This document shows positions 7,457 to 13,893 of a DNA stretch of 13,990 bases, in pieces. Source of the DNA: an uncultured Lachnospiraceae bacterium (GTDB taxonomy: Bacteria > Bacillota > Clostridia > Lachnospirales > Lachnospiraceae). Numbering within the stretch: the stretch's first letter is position 1; each line of letters starts with the position of its first letter. The notes below the pieces were generated by a model. The model was not told the DNA's origin. It ran no database searches and saw only the letters and a program-made list of their open reading frames with translations. Both the position numbers and the translations under genes were made by a program. The stretch is from the NCBI GenBank assembly GCA_900544445.1, contig UQVK01000099.1, forward strand, positions 1-13,990, given 5' to 3'.

Positions 7457-8796
7457 TCTTTCTCCTCCGCTTCGTCCCACCAGGAATTTCCCTGCTCCTC
7501 TTTCATTTCCGTCTGCTGCAGATTCATGATCACAGTCAGACAAAATACCCGGGTCTTTCCATCAATCAGCACCTCTCCGGAATAACGTTCCGCCGTCCTT
7601 TGTATCGATTTTAACCCATATCCATGCCTTTGGGAATCCTTTTTCGTGGACAAAAGCTCCCCGGCTTCGGAATGCTTCAGATCGTGCGCGTAGGGATTTT
7701 TAACGACCAGAATCAGGGCATCCTTTTTCACTCCCATACGAATCTCAATCCTCCTGTCCTCTTCCGGGCAGGCTCCGGCAGCCTCGATGGCGTTATCCAG
7801 AGCGTTTCCCAGCACAATGCCCAGATCACACTGATCAACGGGGAGCTTTTCCGGAATAAAAATCCGCAGGACAAAGCGGATTCCGCATTCTCTGGCGGCG
7901 GCATACTTGAAATTGATCACCGCATCCACAACCGCATTCCCACTCCGGGATATGGAATAGCCGTTGTCGTCAGATTTTATGATCCGGTTCAGACTCTCAA
8001 CCGCATTTTCCCTCTCGCCCGATTCCACACACTCCCGGATTACCACAAGCTGATTCGCCAGGTCATGCCTTTCCCTGTGAAATTCCTCCGTGAAACGGCT
8101 CTGCTCGTTGATCTGATTGGCGATGAAATCCAGCTGGCGTATGTAGGCAGTCTGTTCATTCTCCTGCCGGAAAAGCTGGATGAGCTTCAGATAAATTTCG
8201 AAAACGAGGATGTTGATGAGAAGGAGAATGCCAAAGGAAATAAAAGAAAAAACAAAGTTGACTTCCTGGCTGATCATTTGGAATTGATTATACATAAAAA
8301 AAATGCTGCCGGCCGGGATAAAAAGCAGAAGGATATTGTAGCGCAGGGCAATGTCACTTTTGCCGTTCTTTTTTATAATTATCCGAAGCAGAAAGACAAG
8401 GAAAACAACTATCATTTTAGATAGTGTTTCCCCTATGTCGTACCGGCTTCTTTCATCCATACTTAATCCGCTCATAAAGCTTATGACTATCATTTCCGCT
8501 CCGGCCCAGATCACATACAAAAAAGCAACAATCAGCAGTTTCTTGATGCCTGCTTTTTGATAACATATTGCTGAAACCATTGTCAAAGTAATGATAACTC
8601 CCAGAAGAAGCCTTCCGTTTCCGTACTGATCCCGAAATTCCACAACAGCCTGAAAAGCGATCAGAATTCCCCAGGAAATCCAGGAAAGCACCGTCCACTT
8701 CCTTTTTTCAAAAAATGTCCCAAGAACCCTGTATATGATCCAGACGGTCGAGATCAAAAGCATCAGGTTCAGGATGCTTTTTCCGACTTCATACAT
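7453..8796 (-). CDS. Sensor histidine kinase, GHKL type (AgrC/VirS-like)
   Basis: A 447-residue kinase. Residues about 5 to 205 contain six or seven hydrophobic segments with short loops, the sensor part of the AgrC/HPK10 class. A linker (206-238) leads to the phospho-acceptor motif RHDLANQL with His244, a family hallmark (RHD rather than the classical H-box). The ATP-binding region has the N-box LGNALDNAIEAA (N331, N335) and the G-box HGYGLKSIQ (391-399). The ATG at 8796 follows GGGAGGGG and overlaps the response-regulator stop by 8 bp; the gene end overlaps the start of the RCC1 lipoprotein by 4 bp. It should phosphorylate the LytTR regulator encoded upstream. No AgrD-like peptide or AgrB-like processing gene is visible, so the signal is unknown and need not be a peptide. 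Confidence 0.93.
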   Translation of the reverse strand: MYEVGKSILNLMLLISTVWIIYRVLGTFFEKRKWTVLSWISWGILIAFQAVVEFRDQYGNGRLLLGVIITLTMVSAICYQKAGIKKLLIVAFLYVIWAGAEMIVISFMSGLSMDERSRYDIGETLSKMIVVFLVFLLRIIIKKNGKSDIALRYNILLLFIPAGSIFFMYNQFQMISQEVNFVFSFISFGILLLINILVFEIYLKLIQLFRQENEQTAYIRQLDFIANQINEQSRFTEEFHRERHDLANQLVVIRECVESGERENAVESLNRIIKSDDNGYSISRSGNAVVDAVINFKYAAARECGIRFVLRIFIPEKLPVDQCDLGIVLGNALDNAIEAAGACPEEDRRIEIRMGVKKDALILVVKNPYAHDLKHSEAGELLSTKKDSQRHGYGLKSIQRTAERYSGEVLIDGKTRVFCLTVIMNLQQTEMKEEQGNSWWDEAEEKE

Positions 8797-9517
8797 CGAT
8801 TTCCCCTCCCAGCAGCTTTCCGTACTCTCTGCCAAAATCCTTCCGCCTGTCTTCAGCGATCGGCAGAACAATGTGGTTGAGCAGTCTGACCTCCGATCTG
8901 TTTCTGGACCGGATGAAATGATAATTGACCAGATAGGACTGGTGGATTCTTAAGAAAGGCACCTTTCCTCCCCGCAGCTTTTCCTCCACGTCTGACAGCT
9001 TTCCGTTAAAGAAGGCGGTTTCCCCGTTTTTCATATGGATCCATATTTTCCTGCCCCTGCTCTCAAAGAACAGAATTTCCATGCAGGGAAGCTTAAATTC
9101 CTCTCCCCGGTAGGCATATACAAAATAGTGGCTCTTTTCTCCCACTTTACGGACAGCCCGGAGGAAGGTCTGTACGAACGATTCCTTTTCGAAAGGTTTT
9201 TTGACAAACTCAAACACATCCAGGCGGAACAGCTCCATCAGGTACTGATCATAGCCGGATACAAAAATCAGAAGCACATTGTCGTCCAGCTTTCTGATCT
9301 GCTCTGCCGCCGAAATCCCGTTTCCTTTCTGCATATGGATATCCAGATAAAGCAGATCGTAACGGGTTCCCCGACGCACTTCCTCCAACAGTGTATTTCC
9401 GCTGTAAAACACCTCTACGCCTGCCTGAATTCCTTCTGCCCGGCAGGTTTCAAAGATGAGCTCCTCCATCCGCGCCGCTATGACCGTTTCATCGTCACAT
9501 ATTCCAATCTGAAGCAT
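8789..9517 (-). CDS. Response regulator, receiver plus LytTR DNA-binding domain
   Basis: A 242-residue AgrA/LytR-type regulator. The receiver has the acidic pair ICDDE (6-10), phospho-acceptor Asp59 in YLDIHM, and the conserved Lys-Pro in FVKKPF (K107). The C-terminal half (about 125-236) is a LytTR domain, with the characteristic sequence FLRIHQSYLVNYHFI, which binds pairs of short direct repeats on one face of the helix. The ATG at 9517 follows GGAGG with 5 bases between. The first bases overlap the preceding membrane-protein gene by 23 bp and the last 8 overlap the kinase gene, so the three are translationally linked. A 21-bp-spaced repeat upstream of the operon promoter (10540-10566) is the natural candidate target. 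Confidence 0.94.
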   Translation of the reverse strand: MLQIGICDDETVIAARMEELIFETCRAEGIQAGVEVFYSGNTLLEEVRRGTRYDLLYLDIHMQKGNGISAAEQIRKLDDNVLLIFVSGYDQYLMELFRLDVFEFVKKPFEKESFVQTFLRAVRKVGEKSHYFVYAYRGEEFKLPCMEILFFESRGRKIWIHMKNGETAFFNGKLSDVEEKLRGGKVPFLRIHQSYLVNYHFIRSRNRSEVRLLNHIVLPIAEDRRKDFGREYGKLLGGEIDV

Positions 9518-9971
9518 CGTTTCCTCCAATGTACCGAACGAACTCTATCCAGTATCTGTCATCATCAAAGTGGATCGTCATTTCCGGACTGCCCCTGCCT
9601 GCAGGGGATACCGTCACCTTCATCCCCTTCCCCTTTCTGTCTTCCGGCATATCAGCTTCCTCAAGAACCATGTTCTTCATGACCCTGTATTCGTTCTCGG
9701 GCAGCCGCATTGAGAGAGTAATTGCAAATTCACAGGGAAAGGGTTCATGCCTGAAATAACGCCAGGTCACATCCGAAGCGGCCGCCGGGATGCCGCGGGG
9801 CAGAAAGGAGCGGATCTCATCCACATACTTCTGGAGATTTTCATCCTGTATGAGGTGTTGCTTATGGGAAGAAAATCCCATGGACACAGCGAGAAAAAGC
9901 AGCAGGGCAGCCGCGCCGGCCGTCAAAACCACAACTGAAATGATCCGCCGGACAGTTCCCGCTTCCTCCAT
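9495..9971 (-). CDS. Membrane-anchored hypothetical protein in the two-component operon
   Basis: A 158-residue protein I do not recognise. One hydrophobic segment (about residues 9-31, rich in Val/Leu/Ala) follows a basic VRR, so it is probably a signal anchor with a soluble outer domain of about 125 residues. That domain contains several short beta-like stretches (FAITLSMRL, MKVTVSP, MTIHFDD) and an aromatic C-terminus (RYWIEFVRYIGG). No catalytic motif is visible. The ATG at 9971 is preceded by GGGGAGTAAACGGGG. The gene lies 37 bp after the DUF4352-like lipoprotein and overlaps the response-regulator start by 23 bp. Its fixed position ahead of the regulator suggests an accessory role in sensing, but that is inference only. 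Confidence 0.75.
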   Translation of the reverse strand: MEEAGTVRRIISVVVLTAGAAALLLFLAVSMGFSSHKQHLIQDENLQKYVDEIRSFLPRGIPAAASDVTWRYFRHEPFPCEFAITLSMRLPENEYRVMKNMVLEEADMPEDRKGKGMKVTVSPAGRGSPEMTIHFDDDRYWIEFVRYIGGNDASDWNM

Positions 9972-10008
9972 CCCCGTTTACTCCCCTTTCTTTCCAAAAG
10001 CTTTTCCC

Positions 10009-10476
10009 TTAAGAGGCAAGAGAAAATCTCAGCACCTGCTCAAAGCCTGCAAAGACAAGCGGCTCATTTTCTCCCACGCCATGAAGAAACGCTGCTTTTC
10101 CCTCCGCGCGCTCTCCGGCCCTTATGGTGCAGTTATAAATGGAATCCGGCGGCGACAGCTGAGGATCATTATCCAGAAGAACGGCATATGCCTCCTCTCC
10201 CCGCAGTACATCACCGATTTTCATAGACACCGTAACTGCCACAGAGGCTCCGTCCTGTAGCTGGTACCCGCTGAAGGTTACCGTTTCTCCATAGGGAATC
10301 GGCGCATCCTGTTCCGGTGCTTCTGAAAATGTGATCCCGGCGCCGTTTGATTCTTCCACGGACTTTTCCATGGCTTCCTCCATGCTTTCAGCACGGGATT
10401 CCTGAATCGTCTTCTGCTGGCATGCACACAGAACTGCGCTCAGCGTAATTGCCAGAATAACGCACCATTTTTTCAT
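10009..10476 (-). CDS. Small lipoprotein, possibly DUF4352-like
   Basis: A 155-residue predicted lipoprotein: MKK, a hydrophobic stretch and lipobox LCAC with Cys19. A Glu/Ser-rich linker (about 20-60) precedes one small beta-rich domain. The end of that domain, with CTIRAGERAEGKAAF and a following hydrophobic strand, resembles the pattern of DUF4352 immunoglobulin-like domains (charged residues, a Gly-linked turn, then F). That resemblance is by eye. It is the first gene of the minus-strand operon, about 23 bases downstream of the predicted transcription start, with GGAGG ten bases before the ATG. Function unknown; an extracellular ligand- or stress-sensing partner of the kinase would fit. 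Confidence 0.8.
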   Translation of the reverse strand: MKKWCVILAITLSAVLCACQQKTIQESRAESMEEAMEKSVEESNGAGITFSEAPEQDAPIPYGETVTFSGYQLQDGASVAVTVSMKIGDVLRGEEAYAVLLDNDPQLSPPDSIYNCTIRAGERAEGKAAFLHGVGENEPLVFAGFEQVLRFSLAS

Positions 10477-10505
10477 TCGTATCTTTCCTCCGTATAATCT
10501 GTTCT

Positions 10506-10566
10506 ATTATATCAGCTTTCTTCAGAATCTACTTATCTGCTGTCAGGGAAACGGGATGATCTGTCA
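10506..10566 (-). promoter_or_regulatory. Operon promoter with 21-bp-spaced direct repeats
   Basis: On the minus strand there is an extended -10, TGATATAAT (10514-10506), with no good -35 (the best 16-18 bp hexamers are poor). Two identical TGACAG hexamers occur at 10566-10561 and 10545-10540, starting exactly 21 bp apart; the nearer one lies a few bases upstream of the -35 position. A weak -35 with repeats two helical turns apart is the usual layout of a promoter activated by a LytTR regulator. The hexamers do not contain the GTT core of the general LytTR consensus, so the assignment rests on geometry. Confidence 0.6.
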
Positions 10567-10577
10567 TATTTGGTGTT

Positions 10578-10732
10578 ACAGTTCACTCGTCCGCCGGAAC
10601 CAGGCAGATGTCGTGCTTGCACGAACAGATGACTGGCTCCGAGCGGACGAAGGGAGCGCCATGCTATGAGCAAAGCTGCGAAGCAGCGGAGAGCGCGAAG
10701 CGCGGCTTTGCGAATGGCGCGAAGTGAACTGT
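10578..10732. repeat. 155-bp multibranched palindromic element
   Basis: Perfect 10-bp terminal inverted repeats, ACAGTTCACT (10578-10587) and AGTGAACTGT (10723-10732), enclose two branches. Branch 1 (10587-10650): TCGTCCGC/GCGGACGA, then CGGA/TCCG, CCAG/CTGG and a tip hairpin CGTGC/GCACG. Branch 2 (10656-10720): GCGCCAT/ATGGCGC, then GCAAAGC/GCTTTGC, which itself holds the hairpins GCTGC-GAA-GCAGC (10675-10687) and GCGC-GAA-GCGC (10693-10703). Almost every base can pair. No reading frame is supported inside it. It is either a small non-autonomous mobile or repetitive element or a structured RNA; no target-site duplication is evident at the ends. Confidence 0.8.
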
Positions 10733-10763
10733 TTTCATTCTCTGGAATGAGTTCCTGTAACGC

Positions 10764-10792
10764 TTGTAAACCTTTTTCCCATCTGCTATAGT
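10764..10792 (+). promoter_or_regulatory. Promoter of the unknown gene at 10884
   Basis: TTGTAA (10764-10769) and TATAGT (10787-10792) are separated by exactly 17 bp, and the -10 is preceded by TGC, giving an extended -10. Transcription would start near 10799, leaving a leader of about 85 bases. Confidence 0.75.
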
Positions 10793-10816
10793 GATGCCAG
10801 CAGGGGAAACAGAAAC

Positions 10817-10868
10817 CGCAGCTATCGCTAAAGCCGTCTGCGCCCTGTATGTTTTACAGCGTTTTTTT
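10817..10868 (+). promoter_or_regulatory. Attenuator-like hairpins in the leader of the unknown gene
   Basis: The stem CTGTA (10845-10849) / TACAG (10855-10859), extendable by GCG/CGT across a bulge, is followed by seven T residues (10862-10868), resembling an intrinsic terminator. It ends just before the ribosome binding site AAAGGAG. An alternative upstream stem CGCAG (10817-10821) / CTGCG (10838-10842) uses bases of the extended terminator stem, so the two could compete. The stem is short and A+T rich, so strong termination is doubtful. Confidence 0.4.
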
Positions 10869-10883
10869 GAAAGGAGCTTCTCC

Positions 10884-11540
10884 ATGTATGTTCTCGTTTC
10901 CGGCAATCAGGACTGCCCTCCTTACAAATCCATGGTTTACGGCCTGCTCAATACGGGCTGCTATGAACAGGCAATCGTGATCAATCCTTATGAAAAGTGT
11001 TTTCTGCTTATGGACTATCTGAATAAGGATACCAGACAGCTGACACCCCGGTATCAATGCATCAATTCCTGCCAGAATGGATGGATTATCTGTGAAAAGG
11101 TCTTTTTGCTGCGTCTGATGAGGGGAGAGCATGTTCCTGTGGCTGATGCTGCCATCCCGATCGTTACCAATGAAGATGCGGAGCAATGGAATTATATCCG
11201 GACGCAGCAGGATGCCGATGCGCTGATGGAGCTGTTCGCAGGCTTTCACGATTCCACGCTGGACCGGCTGACCTATGAAGAGGAATACGGAAAGGCGAAA
11301 CTGACAGCCCTCTTTGATAACTCAGGCTGGTTCGGTGTTATCGAACTGTGCTTTGAAGGACTGCTTGCCCTGAATCTGCGCCCTCCTCTGGAAAACTGCT
11401 CCAGAGTAATTTTCTCTGCCACGCTTCTTTTCCGGGAGGAATCTGTTTTCTGGGCGGACGACGAACTCACAGAGGAAAATCCTTCCGGCCAGTGCACCTG
11501 GATTAAGGCGCTGAATCTGAAGTGGCGGCAGGTAAAATAG
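10884..11540 (+). CDS. Hypothetical protein with C-terminal FHDS-type domain
   Basis: A 218-residue soluble protein I cannot assign. No signal peptide or membrane segment. The N-terminal half (1-110) contains several Cys residues and aromatic-rich strands. The second half begins with a FHDSTLDRL segment (about 115-123), then alternating strands (LTALFDN, GVIELCFEGLLALNL) and an acidic end. The FHD(S/A) start followed by a strand and a later (L/I)-x-(F/L)-x-G strand recalls a pattern seen in some polymorphic-toxin immunity families such as Imm50; this is impressionistic. The start at 10884 follows AAAGGAG with 7 bases between; the frame is open to 10791, which overlaps the -10 box and cannot be the start. 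It is transcribed alone, convergent with the broken M56 gene. Confidence 0.75.
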   Translation: MYVLVSGNQDCPPYKSMVYGLLNTGCYEQAIVINPYEKCFLLMDYLNKDTRQLTPRYQCINSCQNGWIICEKVFLLRLMRGEHVPVADAAIPIVTNEDAEQWNYIRTQQDADALMELFAGFHDSTLDRLTYEEEYGKAKLTALFDNSGWFGVIELCFEGLLALNLRPPLENCSRVIFSATLLFREESVFWADDELTEENPSGQCTWIKALNLKWRQVK

Positions 11541-11552
11541 ACGGTCGGTCTG

Positions 11553-11617
11553 CGCGCCGCCTTCGCCAGCATTTCTTAAGCCTGTCTCCTCAATACGCGC
11601 CTTCCGGCGCTTCTTAA
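11553..11617. repeat. Duplicated terminator-like unit between convergent genes
   Basis: Two imperfect direct copies, 11553-11579 and 11596-11617, both start CGCGCC, carry a CTTC or CTTCC centre and end TTCTTAA. The second forms a clean hairpin, GCGCC-TTCC-GGCGC (11597-11610), followed by TTCTT, and could terminate the + gene ending at 11540. The end of the broken M56 remnant on the other strand (TAA at 11616-11614) lies inside the second copy. Confidence 0.45.
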
Positions 11618-12944
11618 AAGTCACCGGCACGCGCACCGCCTCCCACATCAAACAGATAAATGGAAAAGCTCTCCTCTTCCACTCCCATTCCATAATGATG
11701 CGGAAGATATTCCGTGGGAAATGCAATCTCCCGCCGGTTCTGAAACTGGAGAAATACATAGGCGATCCGGTTGTCGTCCAGAAGCAGCGCATATTCCCAG
11801 CAGTGATTATCCCCATAGATGGTCACAAAAGCAGGCCAGGCAAAATTTACTTCATCCAGCTGCAGAACCTGGCTCTCTCCCCTGTAAATCTCCCGTATCC
11901 CGGAAAGCCGTTCCAGCTCCCTCGCATACGCCATATCATCATAGCTGCACTCCAGATAAATCTGAGCGGAGGGATCAAAAAGAGTATCCTGATAAAAATA
12001 GAAGTACTCCTCCGCCCGCGCGCCCTCGGGAATGGTCTCCGGGAAAATGTACAGCTTGCTGTATCCCCGGAAGCCTTCAAACTCCCCGTAGTCCCCGATG
12101 TCCTCGGTATAGGTGCCCTCCCCCTCAAAAAACAGGCGGATCAGGCCGATTCCCGGGCCGTTTCAATTTTCCGAAAAAACAGGGCCACCGCCGGATTGAA
12201 CCAGTGAACGCTCTGTGCCAGGAGCAGAAGCAGCCTGTACCAGTTATCAAAACGGCGCGCATGGACAATTTCATGACGAAATACATCCTCCAGCGCCGCC
12301 GCATCTGTCAGGCCCTCCGGCACAATGATCATCTGGGAAAAATATCCGATTCCAAAAGGGGAGGATATTCCCGCAAGACGTTTTACCCGGATATTTATTC
12401 CATAGCGCATCTCGTTTACGCAGCGCCGGTAAATCCAGGTTTCCTCCTCCGGCAGCGGCTTTCCCTTCCGGAAAATGAGAAACCGCAGCCTGAAATACCC
12501 GGCAAAACGAAACACAAGCAGAAAAAGGCAGACCGTAAACCAGATCCATGCCGCCGCCGAAAGGATATCCGCAGAAAATCCCCTGTTTTCATCTGTCAGC
12601 GCTTTCACCTGCCGTGTCAGTCATGCCCTGGCTGATTCTCCCTGTCTCTGCCCGCCTTTCTCCGCATCCAGCTTCTCCCTCTCCTTTTCTTCCAGATATT
12701 CCTTCCGCCGCTGTTCCAGAAGGGTTTTCGGAAGCTCCATCTGCATCCCTTCCGGGAACGTGACCGTATACGGAAGAGGAACCGGCACGAAAAACAGCAG
12801 CCTCAGCCCCACGAAAATCCCCACCGTCCAGGTGAGCGCGCTGATCCACCTCCGGTTCACTACACGGCAGACCAGACAGAACACTCCGATAAAAACCGTT
12901 GTAAAAAAGGATACCGACAGCATATTCAAAAATAAAATTTTCAT
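11614..12944 (-). pseudogene. Broken M56-family (BlaR1/MecR1-like) sensor protease
   Basis: M56 proteins are membrane zinc proteases that sense a signal outside the cell and inactivate a BlaI-type repressor inside. The start at 12944 (after GGGAGGGG) gives two membrane segments and a Lys/Glu-rich loop, then an in-frame TGA at 12623-12621. The same frame resumes from 12620 with a third membrane segment, the zinc motif RHEIVH (HEIVH at 12275-12261) and the family sequence SVHWFNP, then stops at 12141 just after ETARESA, where homologues continue into a cytoplasmic and outer region. A conserved-looking C-terminal piece (IYLECSYDD, ELERLSG, YEYALLLDDN) continues in another frame from about 12162 to 11614, without any ATG, GTG or TTG start before 11934. 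So there is one nonsense change and an internal deletion that shifts the frame. Confidence 0.85.
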
Positions 12945-12957
12945 TTTCCCCTCCCTG

Positions 12958-13338
12958 CTACTGCGGCTTCTCCTCAAATTCCTCCACAAACCGCTTCAGT
13001 TCCCGGATATCCTCCGCGCTCAGCCTGTTTTTGTCATACAGACAGTTCACAAATTTCCCCACGGAGCCTCCAAAAAATCTGCCGAGCAGCATTTCTCCCT
13101 CCTGCTCCATGTAGTCCTCCTTTTTCACGAGCGGCCGGAGAATTTTGTATTTTCCCTCCTTCCGAAACGCCAGGAACCCCTTTTCCTCAAGGCGGTTCAG
13201 ATAGCTGTGAAGCGCTCCCATGGTGATTTTCTTTTGTTTGTCCAGCGCTTCCCATACCTCATTTACGCTCACCTCTTCCCCGTTTTTCTCCCACAGGATG
13301 AGCATCACTTCCAGTTCCGATTCCGGTAATTTTATCAT
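12958..13338 (-). CDS. blaI: BlaI/MecI-family transcriptional repressor
   Basis: A 126-residue winged-helix repressor, the same length as S. aureus BlaI. The N-terminal LPESELEVMLILW (4-16) is the family signature; the helix-turn-helix and wing run through VSVNEVWEALDKQKKITMGALHSYLNRLEEKGFL (23-56), and the acidic helical C-terminus (101-124) would form the dimer. It normally represses its own operon until an M56 protease inactivates it. The M56 gene begins 13 bp downstream but is broken. The ATG at 13338 follows GAGG-N5; a TTG at 13377 in the same frame would start inside the leader hairpins. No beta-lactamase is in view, so the target may be another cell-envelope function. Gene symbol by family only. 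Confidence 0.9.
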   Translation of the reverse strand: MIKLPESELEVMLILWEKNGEEVSVNEVWEALDKQKKITMGALHSYLNRLEEKGFLAFRKEGKYKILRPLVKKEDYMEQEGEMLLGRFFGGSVGKFVNCLYDKNRLSAEDIRELKRFVEEFEEKPQ

Positions 13339-13439
13339 ATCTCCCTCATTTTCTGCTGCCAAAAGGCGACACTCCAATCCAAGGGGAAAATCTCTGATTT
13401 TCCCCGCCTCTTTTTTCTGCTGCCGAAGAGCAGCCTTCC
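13339..13439 (-). other. Structured blaI leader matching the GH88 leader
   Basis: Read on the minus strand: hairpin GCTGCT/GGCAGC followed by AGAAAA (13434-13413); a perfect 10-bp stem GGGGAAAATC/GATTTTCCCC with a 3-base loop (13405-13383); TTGGA; then TGTCGCC/GGCAGCA with one mismatch (about 13372-13355), running into AGAAAATGAGG, the ribosome binding region. Order, spacing and flanking bases follow the GH88 leader at 137-262, and several differences are compensatory. Confidence 0.75.
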
Positions 13440-13453
13440 TATGCTTTCATTTT

Positions 13454-13494
13454 ATGCTTTTGCATATTATAAGTTTTTTCCGGCTTGCTGTCAA
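13454..13494 (-). promoter_or_regulatory. Consensus promoter and dyad operator of blaI
   Basis: On the minus strand TTGACA (13494-13489), a 17-bp spacer and TATAAT (13471-13466) match the housekeeping sigma consensus at all 12 positions. Directly after the -10, at the expected start of transcription, lies a perfect dyad ATGC-AAAA-GCAT (13465-13454), and another GCAT half-site occurs nearby (13444-13441). Such a strong promoter with a dyad on the start site suggests tight repression, probably by BlaI itself. Confidence 0.85.
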
Positions 13495-13499
13495 GATCA

Positions 13500-13850
13500 T
13501 GCGGCATCCTGTATCGTGCGGCGGTATTCTGTGTTGTGCGGCAGATCGTTCCATTGCCGGCACTGTCTTCCCGATTTTTTCCCCTTATCTGTATTTTTTC
13601 TTGCTTCATCCGCTGGTTCGTGTTAATGTAGAGACACAGACAACAGCCGGAGTTCATGTTTCGTTTTTGCAGGAAAATCGATATGTTTCCCCTGTCAGCA
13701 TAATGGAAGCTGAATTCTTCTGTTCCCATCTTTACGATTTATCTTTTTTTCTATCATTTTCACCCGTTTCGGGTACATTTTCAGACGAATGCTTTTCATA
13801 TATCCGTCTTTGCCGCTTTTTCCGCCTGTTGCGCTGTATCAGACTCCCAT
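13500..13850. other. Intergenic region without a supported gene
   Basis: Frames cross this stretch on both strands but none has a ribosome binding site or protein-like composition. Visible are three loosely spaced TGCGGC repeats (13500, 13517, 13537), T-rich runs, and one small hairpin ACCCG-TTT-CGGGT (13762-13774). Nothing else stands out. Confidence 0.6.
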
Positions 13851-13856
13851 TATAAC
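13829..13856 (+). promoter_or_regulatory. Candidate promoter for the gene at the right edge
   Basis: TTGCGC (13829-13834) and TATAAC (13851-13856) are 16 bp apart, about 38 bases upstream of the TTG start at 13894. Both boxes are imperfect. Confidence 0.35.
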
Positions 13857-13893
13857 GGCAGAAGATCCCTATGGTTTTCCGGAAAGGAGTATC

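Noticed and set aside
12621..12623. In-frame TGA in the M56 gene read as selenocysteine or readthrough
   Set aside because: No selenocysteine-type hairpin follows, the site lies in a variable loop, and the gene carries a second independent lesion, so decay is the simpler reading.
12475..13329. A 284-codon + frame opposite blaI and the M56 gene
   Set aside because: Low-complexity Ser/Arg/Phe-rich translation, antisense to recognisable domains, no binding site.
13500..13545. Three TGCGGC-containing units as a CRISPR or satellite repeat
   Set aside because: Spacing is irregular (17 and 20 bp) and the units share only about seven bases.
13220..13855. A 211-codon + frame running from inside blaI through the intergenic region
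   Set aside because: It overlaps the consensus blaI promoter and leader, starts within blaI, and is rich in Phe/Ser/Cys as expected from T-rich non-coding DNA.
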